This document shows, piece by piece, positions 24,476 to 35,900 of a DNA stretch of 64,000 bases. How positions within the stretch are numbered: the stretch's first letter is position 1; every line of letters starts with the position of its first letter. The position numbers and the translations under genes are program-made. The notes below the pieces were generated by a model. The model made no database searches. It saw nothing but the letters and a program-made list of their open reading frames with translations, and had not been told where the DNA came from. Source of the stretch: Siphonodentalium dalli (Eukaryota > Mollusca > Scaphopoda > Gadilida > Siphonodentaliidae); the NCBI GenBank assembly GCA_032622095.1, contig CP136062.1, forward strand, positions 3,782,001 to 3,846,000, given 5' to 3'.

Positions 24476-25177
24476 CTCTTTAGCACTGAGGGCTAAAGAA
24501 CGTTATACCTCTCTTTAGCGATGAGGGCTAAAAACTAGTAAAGAGCGATACTGATTATAACATACAATGTACGTTGGTGCAATGCGCAGAATATCTTGGC
24601 AACGCACGTGACGCTCGTCCAACATAGACCGCTCTTTAGCGCTGAGGGCTAAAGAATGGCACACCGCTCATTAGCTATGAGGGCTAAAAAGCGTTACGAA
24701 TTATAACATTATACGTTTGGCACAATGAGCAAAATATCTGGGCAATACACCTGCCGGTCATCCAACATCTACCGCTCTTTAGCACTGAGGGCTAAAGAAC
24801 GGCACACCGCTCTTTAGCGATAAGGACTAAAGAGCGGTACGGATTATAACGTTGTGTGTTGGCGCAATGTGCAAACTATTTTGGCAACGCACGTGCTGCT
24901 CATCCAACATGGACCGCTCTTTAGCACCTACTGCTAAAGAGCAGTATACCGTTCTTTAGCACCAGACGCTAAAGAGCGGTATACCGTTCATTAGCGGATC
25001 AGGCCCATATAGCTAAGGCATGGTATACCGCCTTTTAGCATTTGCCACTAAAGAGCAGTACCGGTATACTGTTCTTTAGCACCAAATGCTAAAAGAGCGG
25101 TATACTGTTAATTAGCGTATCAGGCCCACATAGCTAAAGCGCGGTATACCACTCATTAGCATTTGGTACTAAAGAGC
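24476..25177. repeat. array of 13 CTCTTTAGC/GCTAAAGAG hairpins
   Basis: Thirteen short foldbacks have stems related to CTCTTTAGC and GCTAAAGAG with loops of 6-14 nt. They begin near 24476, 24511, 24631, 24666, 24773, 24808, 24915, 24951, 24986, 25029, 25071, 25106 and 25151. The first eight occur as pairs separated by a spacer with TTGGCAACGCACGTG and CATCCAACAT, giving a higher-order period of about 143 bp. The last five follow each other directly, linked by GGTATACC-type palindromes. The loops differ (ACTGAGG, CACCTACT and others), while both arms change together in places. It is non-coding. Confidence 0.9.
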
Positions 25178-25678
25178 TGTATACCATTCTTTATCCACGG
25201 CCATACCATACCGGTATATAAGTAAATCTGAAATGACATCAATGACATAGGCTGCTGACTTTAAAAAGTTGGAGTTACCTCGTATTCTTATTATTAATTT
25301 TGGAGAGAATTTCCAACAATAGCTATTATTTGGCTTTGAGACATAGAGCGAAATTGCCATTACTATTATCAAATTCAGCCTAAATCCCTGCTATCACGAT
25401 TATCAGGCAATCATGATTATTGGCACCTGAGAGTATGTTACATATGATTAGTATACAAGTAGATGATATCACATGAGTTTCTATTTTATGCAAAATTTAT
25501 GAACCAAGTTCACTAAATTAGATTTGAGCCGAGGTTTACCGAGGCTCAAATAGAATTCAGTGGACGAGGTTGATAAATTACGTATAAAATAGAACGAGTT
25601 TGAGAAATCTTTGATCATATGATCAAATAAACGCGAAGTATTCATCGAATACAATTTTACACCAATCAGGCCAAAACA

Positions 25679-28600
25679 AAATGAATGCATGTTTCCCGTA
25701 TCAAGCCCAAAAAAAATATTTTTCCATTTTTTTTGTATTGTCTCGTGTGGGCCATGCCTAATCACCATCAAACACAATACAATGACCCGAGCAACCAACA
25801 CATTGGTGATAAAACTGATATATGGAAACAAGATATAATTATATATATTTTTACGGAATAAGTTAAATTATTTACCAAACAGTAAATATATCGTAGATAT
25901 AAAATATCTAGTTTAATCAGCTGGTTTGATGCCAACAAAATGGGAATGACAATTATGTGTCCCCAGTGAGCAGTATTAAACAAATATCTCCACGATAAGA
26001 AATGTTATCAAGAGTCGGGGTACAATGTTTACTTTAGTGATAGTCGCCATTCATTTCCCTGGCCGCTGTAGCTTCCTACTGCACATGTCTTATAAGTCAC
26101 AGCTTGTTATGCTCAAATACATGTACACTCAACAATAGTCCATATCAACACGTGCTTCCTGTCAGCGAAGGGGAACAATAACCTGTAATCTTCCGGTATT
26201 GCGTCCGGTCGTAATTTGATTTTCTGTTTGAAGAGTGACGATGTGGCTTTGCGAAAAATATATAAATATATCAAAGATATCATTTATCTCGCGAGGTGAA
26301 TCAGATAAAATGGAACCACGCGTACATAGTTTGGTTATCAGTGTGGTCGGTCAGTTAATAGATTTGTTTTTTAGCTCACCTGAGACGAAGTCTCCGGTGG
26401 AGCTATAGTCATCACTCTTCGTCCGTCGTCCGTCCGTCCGTCTGTCCATCAACAATTCTTTAAACATCTTCTCCTCTGAAACCATGAGACCGATTGGGTT
26501 TATATTTGTTGTGGATGTTCCCTAGGTGACTCTTATTCAGATTTATTCAAATGAGGTCACCAAGTCAAATAGTTTTGATGTCAGGACCATAACTAATTTT
26601 CCACATAGTAATTCTTAAAACGACTTCTTTTCTGAAGTTGTCGGGCCGACTGGGTTCATATTTGGTATGAGGGTACCTTGGGTGACTGTGGTTCAGATTT
26701 GTTCAAATGAGGTCATGGGTCAAATGTGGGTGGGGCTATGGACATAAATCTGAAGAAATATTTTTTTTTAGATTTAACTTATTGCTCAATTTAACCAACA
26801 AAAACAATTATATATATTTTATTTTTAATAAATAATTTTTGTTATTAAATAAAATATTTTTAATTTAAATAAAATAAAAAACATTTAATTAAAATTTTGA
26901 AGAACTTATGACATTACATCTTCGGGGGTAAGGTACTTCTAGTCACCCCATTCAATTTGGTTGAAATCCGGGGTTTGGGAGAAACATGAGCAGACAGTTG
27001 TACAGAAATGTTCAGTAAATTCCTTTTAATACTAGTATCTGTGCATTACCATTACAAGCCAACTCTGCTCGGAACTGCCAGGCTGACAGACATGACACAT
27101 GTTGTTTATAATCAGGGCCAGATAGATAGATAATAGAACTTCTGTAGCTATACTGGTAGGCAGAGTCCCCAGGAAGTGTATTCATGTCATGTCATGTCAT
27201 AATTTAATTGAGATTAATAGTGTTGTACATTTGTTTTCTAAAGTTGTCAGTAGCACCATCATTGTTTACAATACACTGGTCATTAATATCAGATTAAATT
27301 CCTTTTCTCAGAGCTTTGAGTGTGTCTGGCATTTGTAGAATGAGGTTCCCAGAGGGTGAATTTAATTATGCTACCCTGCACGGTAGGCTAGCATCGCCAA
27401 ATACACCCTACGAGGACCTCATTCTGCTTAGGCTTCATCTTCTGGGAAGTATCTAGAGTCACAAATTGACATTTTTAGCAGCTCTTTTCCCTTCTGTTCA
27501 GATTCTAAAATGCATAATTGAGGTGTCAAATGGGTGCGCATACTGTCATACCGGTATGTCAGTAATGTCACCAACTTCAGCTGGAGAACTTCTGTCTGTC
27601 CCTAGGTCTCCCATAGCAGTTGAGGACTAAGTAAAATTGGGTTCCCAGATGGTGAATTTGGTGATGCTAGCCCACCTTACAGAATAGCATCACTACATTC
27701 ACCCTTTTGGGACCTCAGACACACTAAATTTACGCTTGGCTGTTCCAATATTATTTTCTTAACCACTTATCTATGCGAACTCATTATACCTTATTATGGA
27801 CAAAAAAGTGGGGGGGGGGGTATATTGGATTAAAACTGTTGGTCTGTCGGAGTGTCCTTCCATCCATTGTTCTGTCCATCCATCCATCAACAATTGTTTT
27901 CTTCTCGAGATCTATATGAATTCCCTACCTGTATGTGACTCACATTCAGATTTGTTCAAATAAGTTCATCAGGTCAAATAGGAGGGATGCCAGGGCCATA
28001 ACGTTTTCCCTCCATAGTAATTCTAACAACTAGTACTAATCAAGAACCATCAAGTCTATTTAGCTTATATTTTTGTATGCAGGGTCCTTAGGTGGCATGT
28101 TTAGATCTGTTCCAATGGGGGGCTTTTTGGAAAATCAATTAACTTCAACTCTTAAAAGCGAATGTTTATAATTATAAGATGAATAGATATCAGAGATGGG
28201 GATTCATGTTTGTTCAAATAGGGGCAGAGACCCCACCCACACTACCTGTATATATGCTGTACGCTACTGGAATAATAAGATAATGTCATATTCTTGCAGG
28301 GATGTCTCCACAGTGTTGGGGAGGTGATTTACAGATTTGTTCAATGAAATGTAATTTTTGAGTTCACCTGAGACGAAGCTATCGTCATCACTTCTCATCT
28401 GTCACCTGTTCATCTTTCTGTCCGTCCTTCAATCTGTCAACAATTCTGTGAACATCTTCTCTAGATCATAAGACTGAATGGGTTCATATTTGGTGTGGAT
28501 TTTCCCTAGATGACTCACATTCAGATTTTTTCAAATGAGGTCACTCTTTCAAATGGTTGTGAAGCCAGGGCCATAACTCTTGCCCTCCATAGTAATTTTT

Positions 28601-29333
28601 AAAAACGACTTCTTCTCATCTACCATCAGGTATAGGGTGGGACCAGAGACATAACTGTATGCCTCTATAGTAATACTTAAAATGTCTTCTCAAGAGAGGT
28701 TGGACTATTTAGCTTACATATAGTATGGAGGATCCTTTGGTGACTGAGATTCAGATTTGTTAACATGAGGCAACCTGTTAAGAAATGACAGGTCTATGGG
28801 GACTTAACACTTTTGTGTCTAATAAAATCATTAAAATACAAAATTCATTAAAACATCTACCTTGGATTTACCTGACTGATTAATCTGACATACATACATG
28901 CATATGCTGTTTTTGGGTCCTTGGATAATTGGGCTTCAAACATGTCTAAATAGTTTTATAAAAAGGTGCTTGTGAGATTGGAAATTTCCAACAATAGAGA
29001 AAGTTTGAGATGTCGGTTGTGAAATTCCAATCTAAGACTTGGGAGTCTGGAGCCTGGTCGGGAAAGGACATGACAGTAGCGTACAGTTGGTACATGAAGC
29101 CTCTCTATCCACATATTCTGTTTAGATCTACTTCTTTTAAAGTGATTATGAAAAGTTCTAACTGTTATGGTCTCCAAAGTCCCAGTCTTATCAGTCTTTG
29201 CAGTCTGGTGAGCGACCCCACAGTCTTTGACTGTCTTGTTTTATTTAAAACCAATAAAATGAACTTGGGTCGGGGCACCGTTTGAAGACTGTCGGTCGGG
29301 TTACGGGAAACACACACTCATTTTGTTTTGGCC
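25679..29333. mobile_element. 3-bp-TSD DNA transposon, split by a later insertion
   Basis: The left end GGCCAAAACAAAATGAATG and the right end, its complement, enclose sequence matching the 36395-37212 element in reverse. Both flanks carry TCA, a 3-bp target duplication (25676-25678 and 29334-29336). The original element was about 790 bp; 26373-29238 is a younger insertion in its T-rich segment. The 3-bp TSD and TIRs suggest a PIF/Harbinger-like MITE, but no transposase is present, so the superfamily is inferred. Confidence 0.85.
26373..29238 (+). mobile_element. pearl-like foldback-headed tandem-core element
   Basis: The element starts with a 32-bp foldback (26373-26404): AGCTC and ACC arms, then GAGAC, a GAA triloop, GTCTC, and the returning GGT and GAGCT. 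CTATAG and a run of GTCC tetranucleotides follow. The interior has diverged core units of about 150 bp marked by CAGATTTGTTCAAATGAGGT and GCCAGGGCCATAACTC. GAGGTCCC-type foldbacks lie at about 27337-27430 and 27640-27720. A degenerate second head lies near 28361. The tail ends GACTGTCTTG, shared with the copy ending at 46141. Both ends abut T-rich target DNA. It encodes no protein. The plan resembles bivalve pearl elements, usually viewed as non-autonomous Helitron/Helentron derivatives. Confidence 0.85.
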
Positions 29334-29999
29334 TCATAAACTTCAGCGATCGCAAGTCGTTAAATAATGGCATGATGTCATGATACATCGCACGCGTTAA
29401 TATTACACGTGTGTCTTCACCAATAATAATGAAGTTGGTTGTGTGGGTTAATTATGTGATAAACCACTTTATTCCCACCAGTTTGTGCCTAATTCTTTAA
29501 ATTGTACTATTATTCAGTCAGTTTTAAATTAGCGCACTTCAAATCAGCCATTGAAATTAGGAAAAGTTCCAGCTAATTTAATGCTGTGGCATGTTAGATT
29601 TAACAATTTGGCAATGGCATTCCCACGGCATTGCTTATTTCCATGGCCAATTTCGAGGACTGGAAAATTAATACCATTCATGAGTATTGCAGGCTTTGAG
29701 CAAAACTAGTTTATATGTTAACTTAAATGTTATACCCGGTAAATCTAATTTTACAAAATGACATGTTATAATTCCACATGCAGGTATGTACATGTAAAGG
29801 ATATGCAAAGGAATATTCTTAGGTAAGCATGACAGCAGGGGCATGTCTGAGAATATTTTTGGGACAACTATTGTTGTGCCAAGGATGTCCCAATAGATTA
29901 TTGGGTATTAAACTATTAATATTTATCAACACCACATAAGTGTTGTTCCTACTTGTCACAAATTGAACCCTACAAGACGTGGATAAAAAACTGAAACAA
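29334..29999. other. unassigned sequence
   Basis: No gene or clear repeat recognised. Confidence 0.4.
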
Positions 30000-30120
30000 T
30001 GAAATTTCATAATTATACCAGTTGTTGATCAATATACATGGGAATCTATATATACACTAAGCCTAAATGTATAAATTCCCATGGATATTGATCAACAACC
30101 GTATAAATAATGAAATTTCA
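30000..30120. repeat. 54-bp-arm inverted repeat
   Basis: Bases 30000-30053 pair with 30067-30120 (TGAAATTTCAT at the outside, TTGTTGATCAATAT in the middle), with several mismatches and a short loop. It is a possible MITE relic. No clear target duplication was found. Confidence 0.75.
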
Positions 30121-30197
30121 ATTAATTATTTTGTTATAAAGAGTTAATATGGACTTGGACATTTGTTATAGAGTTAAGTTGGACGTGCAAAATTTGG

Positions 30198-31206
30198 GCA
30201 TATTTCAGGTACATTAAGGGCTTTGTGGACCCAATTTTTTCAAAATTTCCCAAAATTTTATAGAGTCCAAATAAAGGATTATGTTCATGTATATTAGTAA
30301 TAATAGAAAGTATACTTCATGGTGGATTATGTTAGAAATACAAAATGTGAACTTTATTGAGATTTAAGAAAAAATTAATTTACAGGCAATGGTCCAAGAA
30401 AAACAAAGTCCAAATCTAAGAATCAAATATGGGAATATTTACTGAACACTGTGATGAATGATGTATTACAAAAAAAATATTATATTTCTTTAGTGTAACT
30501 GTGTTCTTTGATAAAATAACTTTGAACCGGTTGTTGACAAATGATATATACTTGCTTAAACGTTGGCTATGTGGGTGGTAGCAGGCACGGGTTAACAGCT
30601 GGCCATTGTAACTGCTCTGGACTCTGTTGACAATAGAATGCTAGTCCTCAATCATACCCCTACCAGATCACCATACTAATTCTAGTAAGTAGGTCACCAT
30701 TCACTCAGTGTGATCACTCATGTGGAAGTTTGACACTGGTAAAAAGCCATTCACACCAGACTGGACATCAGCCATGAAAGGTTGACCCATTAACTGCTGC
30801 CTCTCAGTCAACCATATTATGAAGTTAGTATATCATTTGTCAACAACCGGTTCAAAGTAATTTTTATCAAAGAACACTCAAGAAATATAATATTTTTTTT
30901 GTAATACATCATTCATCACAGTGTTCAGTACATATTCCCATTTTTGATTCTTAGATTTGGACTTTGTTTTTCTTGGACCATTGCCTGTAAATTAATTTTT
31001 TTTAAATCTCAATAAAGTTCACATTTTGTATTTCTAACATAATCCACCATGAAGTACCGGTATACTCTCAAAATGTTGCATCAATGGGCATGGTTTCTAT
31101 TATTACTAATATACATGAACAGAATCCTTTATTTGGACTCTATAACATTTTGGGAAATTTTGGAAAAATTGGGTCCACAAAGCCCTTAAATATGTCCTGG
31201 ATATGC
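30198..31206. repeat. large inverted repeat, about 350-bp arms
   Basis: The left arm 30198-30548 is the reverse complement of 30829-31206 with scattered substitutions and small indels. The spacer of about 280 bp (30549-30828) is unique in the window. Landmarks are AAGGGCTTTGTGGACCC at the outer end and GAACCGGTTGTTGACAAATG at the inner end. A transcript across it would fold into a long double-stranded RNA. No coding frame is present. Confidence 0.9.
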
Positions 31207-31412
31207 GTGACAAGTATAAAGATACAATTCTACCTGTTCCATCTCACAAGCCTTGAGTAGAACACACAGAGAACAGAAAGTATCAACCAGACGCTGTTTC
31301 ATGCAAACGTTCATATGTGTTATCTAATTCTGAGAACCAGTTATTTTGTTGTGTTCAGTTCTGTATCTGTATCTGTAATGTTCCTGTGCAGTAGCCAATG
31401 CTGGCTTTAGGC

Positions 31413-32010
31413 TCACTGAGATGAGGTGTGTGATGTTTTTCCAGGAGGCTGCGATTGGTGGAACTCTCCTGGAGTAGCGATCCTACTTTTTCGGAGTGCC
31501 CCTACGAATTCCTCCGAATCGCTAGCGCACACAACAGAATCCTCAAGTTGGTTCCAGTCAATTGTCGTTTTTACGAAGAAGGAGTGTTTGTAATGGTCGC
31601 AGCTAGTACGCCTGAGTTGGAACGGCCATTTATTATTACAAACCTCCTTTTCGACTATGTTGGTGGAGATGTAGTCCGAGAAATTTGTTGCAGTTATCTT
31701 TCTGCTTTCCTTTTTTGGGGTTTGGAAGTCATGCACATCAAGAGCTGGCACCATCCCCCTCACTATCTTGTGGAACTGTGTCAGTTTTATTTCCTGGCGT
31801 CTTTCTTGGAGTGATGTTAGTTCCAGTTCATCAAGCATGTTGGTTACAGATACCCCCATTCGCCTATAGTTGTTCTTGATAAATCTGGCGCCACGTCTTT
31901 GCACTTTCTCAATTGATGTTATATCCTCCTTTTCGTGTGGATCCCAAACTGCTGCTCCATATTCAAGCGTCTGTCTGACTAGGGCTATGTATGCTGTTTT
32001 TTTTACATTT
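31413..32010 (-). pseudogene. CR1-like RT C-terminal region
   Basis: This is the continuation of the RT protein after the homopolymer frameshift: KTAYIALVRQTLEYGAAVWD, then IEKVQRRGARFI, LQERRQEIKL and WNQLEDSVV, ending at 31413. These are conserved blocks of the CR1 thumb and C-terminal region. It has no start codon of its own and would not be translated separately. The stop is followed by a short 3' sequence and the ACAGAT repeat. Confidence 0.85.
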
Positions 32011-33640
32011 CTCCGGTGCATGTCTGATGTTCCTGCGGAGAGTGCAGTTTGCTCTTTTGGTTATTTTCCTCACATGTGATGACCATGATAAATCGTCGGT
32101 GATGGTTAATCCGAGATATTGTGTGTCGTGGACCGTTTGGAGGATGTCATTGTTTAGTTGGTACATGTGCGATGAGCGGTTCCGAATGCTCATGATGAAA
32201 CATTTTTGTGTGTTAAATCGCATTCCCCATGTATTTGCCCAATCTTCAAGAGCTTTCAGGTCATTCTGGAGGATCTTGTGGTCCTCTTGTTTGTTGATGT
32301 TTCTATATATGAGACAGTAATCTGCGAAGAGTCTTATTTGGGAATTTACGCAGTTTGATATGTCGTTTGCATGTACGAGGAACAGGAGGGGTCCCAGTAC
32401 GTTACCTTGTGGAACTCCAGAGTCCACTGGTAGGTATAAAGAGCATGTTCCCTCAACTGCTACCCACATACGCCTGTTTGTCAGGAAAGATATCAGCCAA
32501 TCTAGTATGTTGTTTCGGATCCCGTAAATTTCAAGCTTCTGCAGTAATTTGTTGTGGGGCACAGTATCGAATGCTTTGGAGAAGTCCAATATGGCTACAT
32601 CGGTTTGGATTGTCTTGTCATATGATGATAGTAGGTCCTCAGTTGTTGTTAGGAGTTGTGTGACACACGAGTAGCCTCTTCTAAAGCCATGATTTAATTT
32701 TGTTAATATGTCGTGTTTGTCCAGATGGTCTAGGATGTGGCGGCATATTATGTGCTCCATTATTTTGCAGGATACTGATGTTAGCGATACGGGACGATAA
32801 TTTTCGGATTTGTGGACATCACCTTTTTTGAAAATTGGTGCGATGTTTGCATCTTTCCAATCCTGTGGTAGTTCTCCTGACTTCAAAGACTTCGAGAATA
32901 TGTATGTCAGTCCGGGTGCTATGGCTGTTGCACACATTTTCAGGACCTTGTTGGGGATGTCGTCCGGTCCGGAAGCCTTTCCTGGGTTTACATCTTTCAG
33001 CAATTTTTCTACGCCTTGGGTGGATATATTGAGGTCTTCTATTGATGGTTTGCTGGGTGGTAGTTTTATGTTGGCTTGGCTTGAGCCTTTTGTGAACACT
33101 GACCGGAACTGGTTATTAAGAATTTCGGCCTTTCGTTCTGGGTCATTTGTTAGGCTACCATGTTCTTTCAGTGGAGCTATTCCGATGTTATCTCTTCTTC
33201 TCGCTTTTAGGTAGTTCCAGAATGGTTTTGTGTTGTTTTCTGCCAAGCCCTCTTCTACTACTTTGTTCACGTGCTCCCATTCAGCCCGCCTTAATTCTCG
33301 ACGACACGTTTTTTGGAATTTGCGGTATTTGTTCCACTTTTGTTGTTCTTTTGCTTGTTTGTGGAGTTTAGCCTTTTTTTTTAGCATTTTGATCATTTTC
33401 CAATCCAGCCAGGGTAGTTGGTTTCTTCTTCTTCTGCCAGATGTTGGGATGTGTTTGTCCATGTGTTTTTTTATTCCATCTCTGAACGACTCCCAGATGG
33501 TGTTTATACTGGCGTTTACTGGTAGTGTTCTCAGCTCTTCTGATAATATCCTAATATCCAAGGAGAAGCTGGTCCAATCTGCCTTCTTAATGCATAACGT
33601 TTCCTTGTTTGGCTCTTTTCTTGCCGATATGGTGTAATTT
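31963..33640 (-). pseudogene. CR1-like reverse transcriptase, mutated active site
   Basis: The true frame begins near 33640 (PNYTISARKEPNKETLC) and continues through WTSFSLDIRILSEEL. Numbering from 33561: ILDFSKAFDTVP has the first catalytic Asp at 326, GVPQGNVLGP is at 382-391, and the box that should read FADD is FADY at 412-415. The second catalytic Asp is Tyr, from a single base change in the codon at 32317-32319. This alone should inactivate polymerisation. The final residues before the stop are out of frame after a slip in a run of eight T (31997-32004). GVPQG and the preceding domains place it with CR1/Jockey-type elements rather than L1. Confidence 0.92.
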
Positions 33641-35156
33641 GGCAGTCGGTGACTATCATGTCGTGATCAGAGAAACCTGGTATGCTCTGTGCGGTCTTTA
33701 TCAGTGAGGCATTGTTTGTAAGTACCAGGTCAATGAGGTTGTTTTCTCGGGTTGTATTTCTGTGGATTTGAGTCAGTCCTTTCCGGATGCAGATATCTAG
33801 TAGCGCTCGTTGGATATCAGCGTCTGCTGCTCCGGGTGTTACGGAGAGTTTCTCCCAGTCAATGTGCGGGCAGTTGAAGTCTCCGCCAAGTATGACATTT
33901 TTGTATCCCTTCTCCTGCAATAGATCCAGGGACGTCTCCAGTTTGTTCAGGTCATCCATATTCCGGTGTGCCATGTAGAAAACCCCAACATAGAAGGATT
34001 TGCTGTTGGATGTAGTTATTAGCGCCCATTCCAGCTCACAGTCAGTTATGAGGTCAAGTTGTTCGACCGCTGTCAGCTCTTCGTGTGTGGCGATAAAGAC
34101 ACCACCTCCTCTGGAACCTCTGTCATTTCGCAGTACTTTATAGTCAGTGGGAAAGTCTTCTGCGGAATTGATGGCATCTGGTTCTGGTGGCTTTCCTGGA
34201 CGGATGCCTTTAAGCCAGGATTCTGTTCCCAGGATAATGTCAGGTTTTGTATAGAAAGCAGCTGTTGCTAACTCGGCTTTATTTTTCTGTGCACTTCTGC
34301 AGTTTACTGTAAGTAGTCGTAGATTGTCTTTCTCGTTTAGGTGGTATATGCTACTTTTTGATATGCTGGTGGAATATCGTTGTGATTGTGATATATTTGC
34401 AGGCTCGGTTTTATTTATCGTGGAGACTGGGCTGCTTGTGTGCAATGGATCAAAGATGGTGGAGGTCGTGCTGTTAATTGTCGACTCAAAGCCGCTTCCT
34501 GGTTGATGTTGTATTGAGGAGCTGAATTCATAACTGTGGAATGTGAAGCTGTCCGCATTTATACTGTCGCATATATTGCAGAACCACTTTACATCACTGT
34601 TTTCCAGTTGTTCAAATTCGCCTGTGCAGAAATCCAAGCATGATCGGTGATACCAGACGTCGCACTCGTCACAGCAAACTCCCTTTGTTTCCCAGGTGAC
34701 TCCAATCTCGCAGAACCCACACGGGTATACGGATATTTCCGTCTTCCTTGGGCCTGGGTTTTGTTCGATCCCTGCGATGAGTAACAGAAGGAGTATGAGT
34801 AACGCCGATCTTTTCTGTTGGTTTGTTGGATCTTTGGCTGAGGTGTTTGGTTTCTGTTGGTATTTCAGCCTGAATGTTGCAACGCATACATATTTTACAA
34901 TGATGTCCATGTGAGGTGTCCCTAGTAGAGCTTTTTGGATTGTTAGGAATATCAAGCAGATGAGTATGGTAGGCAGCAAACTCATATGTGTAGGTGGTCT
35001 TTTCCTCTTTCTTTGTGCATGTCGGGTATAGCATGGTTTCGTGTCAGCACAGCGCGGTCTAGCCCACACACTCTGACACCCTGGCATAGCGCGGTCTAGC
35101 CCACACAGCTCAGGTGCAAAACTCATGCTATACTCTCCAGCAATCGTTTGCCACAC
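33531..35156 (-). pseudogene. CR1 2A-like peptide, PHD finger and endonuclease
   Basis: In residue numbers of this 541-codon segment: a hydrophobic run (about 118-127) leads into AGIEQNPGP (128-136), a 2A-like ribosome-skipping motif. A C4HC3 PHD finger follows, with C146, C149, C162, C165, H170, C173, C193 and C196. After a Ser/Thr-rich linker comes an APE-like endonuclease with LLTVNCRS (Asn 285), GTESW (Glu 312), GGDFNCPHIDW (425-434) and FSDHD (495-499). The segment begins in frame with the upstream esterase-like domain, so no start codon is needed. The last 30 or so residues are out of frame: the RT frame takes over near 33640. PHD fingers read histone tails in other proteins; that role here is inference. 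Confidence 0.88.
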
Positions 35157-35880
35157 GATTTCTGATCTTCGCAGCCAGACTTTGCTTAGTGTGGTATCGG
35201 GGTGTATTCCGTCTTCCGTGAGACTGAAAGAATGCTTTGTTACTGTACGGTGGGTTTGACCTTGGTGGTTTTTAACTCTCTGCTTAGATGTTCTAGCTAG
35301 GTCGCAGGAGAATTATGGGGAGCGAGATCCAATACTCCTGTTGAGATCCTTGACAGCTTTATTTAAGTTTCTGATGATGTTTGCTAGCTGTGTGTCTTGG
35401 TTTCCTATATCGGGAAGGCTTGGTATGGTGGGATACCTTCTTCGGTCTCTCTGGTCTTTCAAAGTTGCTCTTTCCACAACAGATTTGTTCCATTCAGTAA
35501 TTGAATACACTGGTGTCTCAAGAATGGTGATTTGAGCTCTGCGGTGTCGTCTAACAGTGTCAATTACTTGTTGGTATCGTTGGATTACTTCTGTGACCGT
35601 TATGGTTGGGTCTAATGATGAAAACCCGTGCCTGCCCAAACTGGTAAGGTCACATGTGCCTGTCCATAGATAGAAGTGGACAGGATGGTCAGTTGATTCC
35701 TTTACAATGTCTGCGATGTTACTGCTGAGCCAGGTGTTTATTTTGGTTGAGTTTGCCCCTGATGCTGGGTGCCAGCCGAAGGCTTTTTCGACGTTATCTT
35801 CTTTGTTGCAAACTTCTTGCAGGTAACGTACTTTGCTTGTGTGTCTTCCTTCCTTCTGGACAGACTCTCTCTCTGTGATT
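35157..35880 (-). pseudogene. CR1 first domain, SGNH/GDSL-esterase-like
   Basis: From a stop near 35880 the frame reads EKAFGWHPASGAN, then VHFYLWTGTCDLTSLGRHGF (a Gly-rich block in the position of the SGNH Asn block), TILETPVYSITEWNK, and finally SFSLTEDGIHPDTTLSKVWL. DGIHP is the Asp-x-x-His block expected for SGNH hydrolases. The N-terminal Ser block is not visible, so the domain is truncated or diverged. One TAA (35313-35315) interrupts an otherwise continuous frame that runs directly into the 2A-PHD-endonuclease part without a new start. In CR1-type LINEs an esterase-like protein of unknown substrate accompanies the RT. Confidence 0.75.
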
Positions 35881-35900
35881 TAGGTATTTATTCAGCTTTG

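Larger units (their letters stand above)
31361..35900 (-). mobile_element. nearly complete CR1-like LINE
   Basis: On the minus strand the element runs from about 35900 to 31361: SGNH-esterase-like domain, 2A-like peptide, PHD finger, endonuclease, RT and C-terminal domain. It has a short 3' sequence ending in an ACAGATACAGATACAG repeat near 31361-31380. PHD and esterase domains together are a known feature of CR1-type LINEs. Lesions are an in-frame stop at 35313-35315, a frameshift near 33640, an active-site substitution at 32317-32319 and a frameshift in the homopolymer at 31997-32004. The 5' end is not exactly defined and no clear TSD was found. This copy cannot mobilise itself. Confidence 0.92.

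Noticed and set aside
24476..25177. CRISPR-like look of repeated short palindromes
   Set aside because: Eukaryotic context, irregular spacers that are themselves repeated, no unique spacers and no cas genes.
31455..34506. Many plus-strand open frames between 31.4 and 34.5 kb
   Set aside because: They are antisense to the CR1-like LINE coding sequence, which explains their openness.
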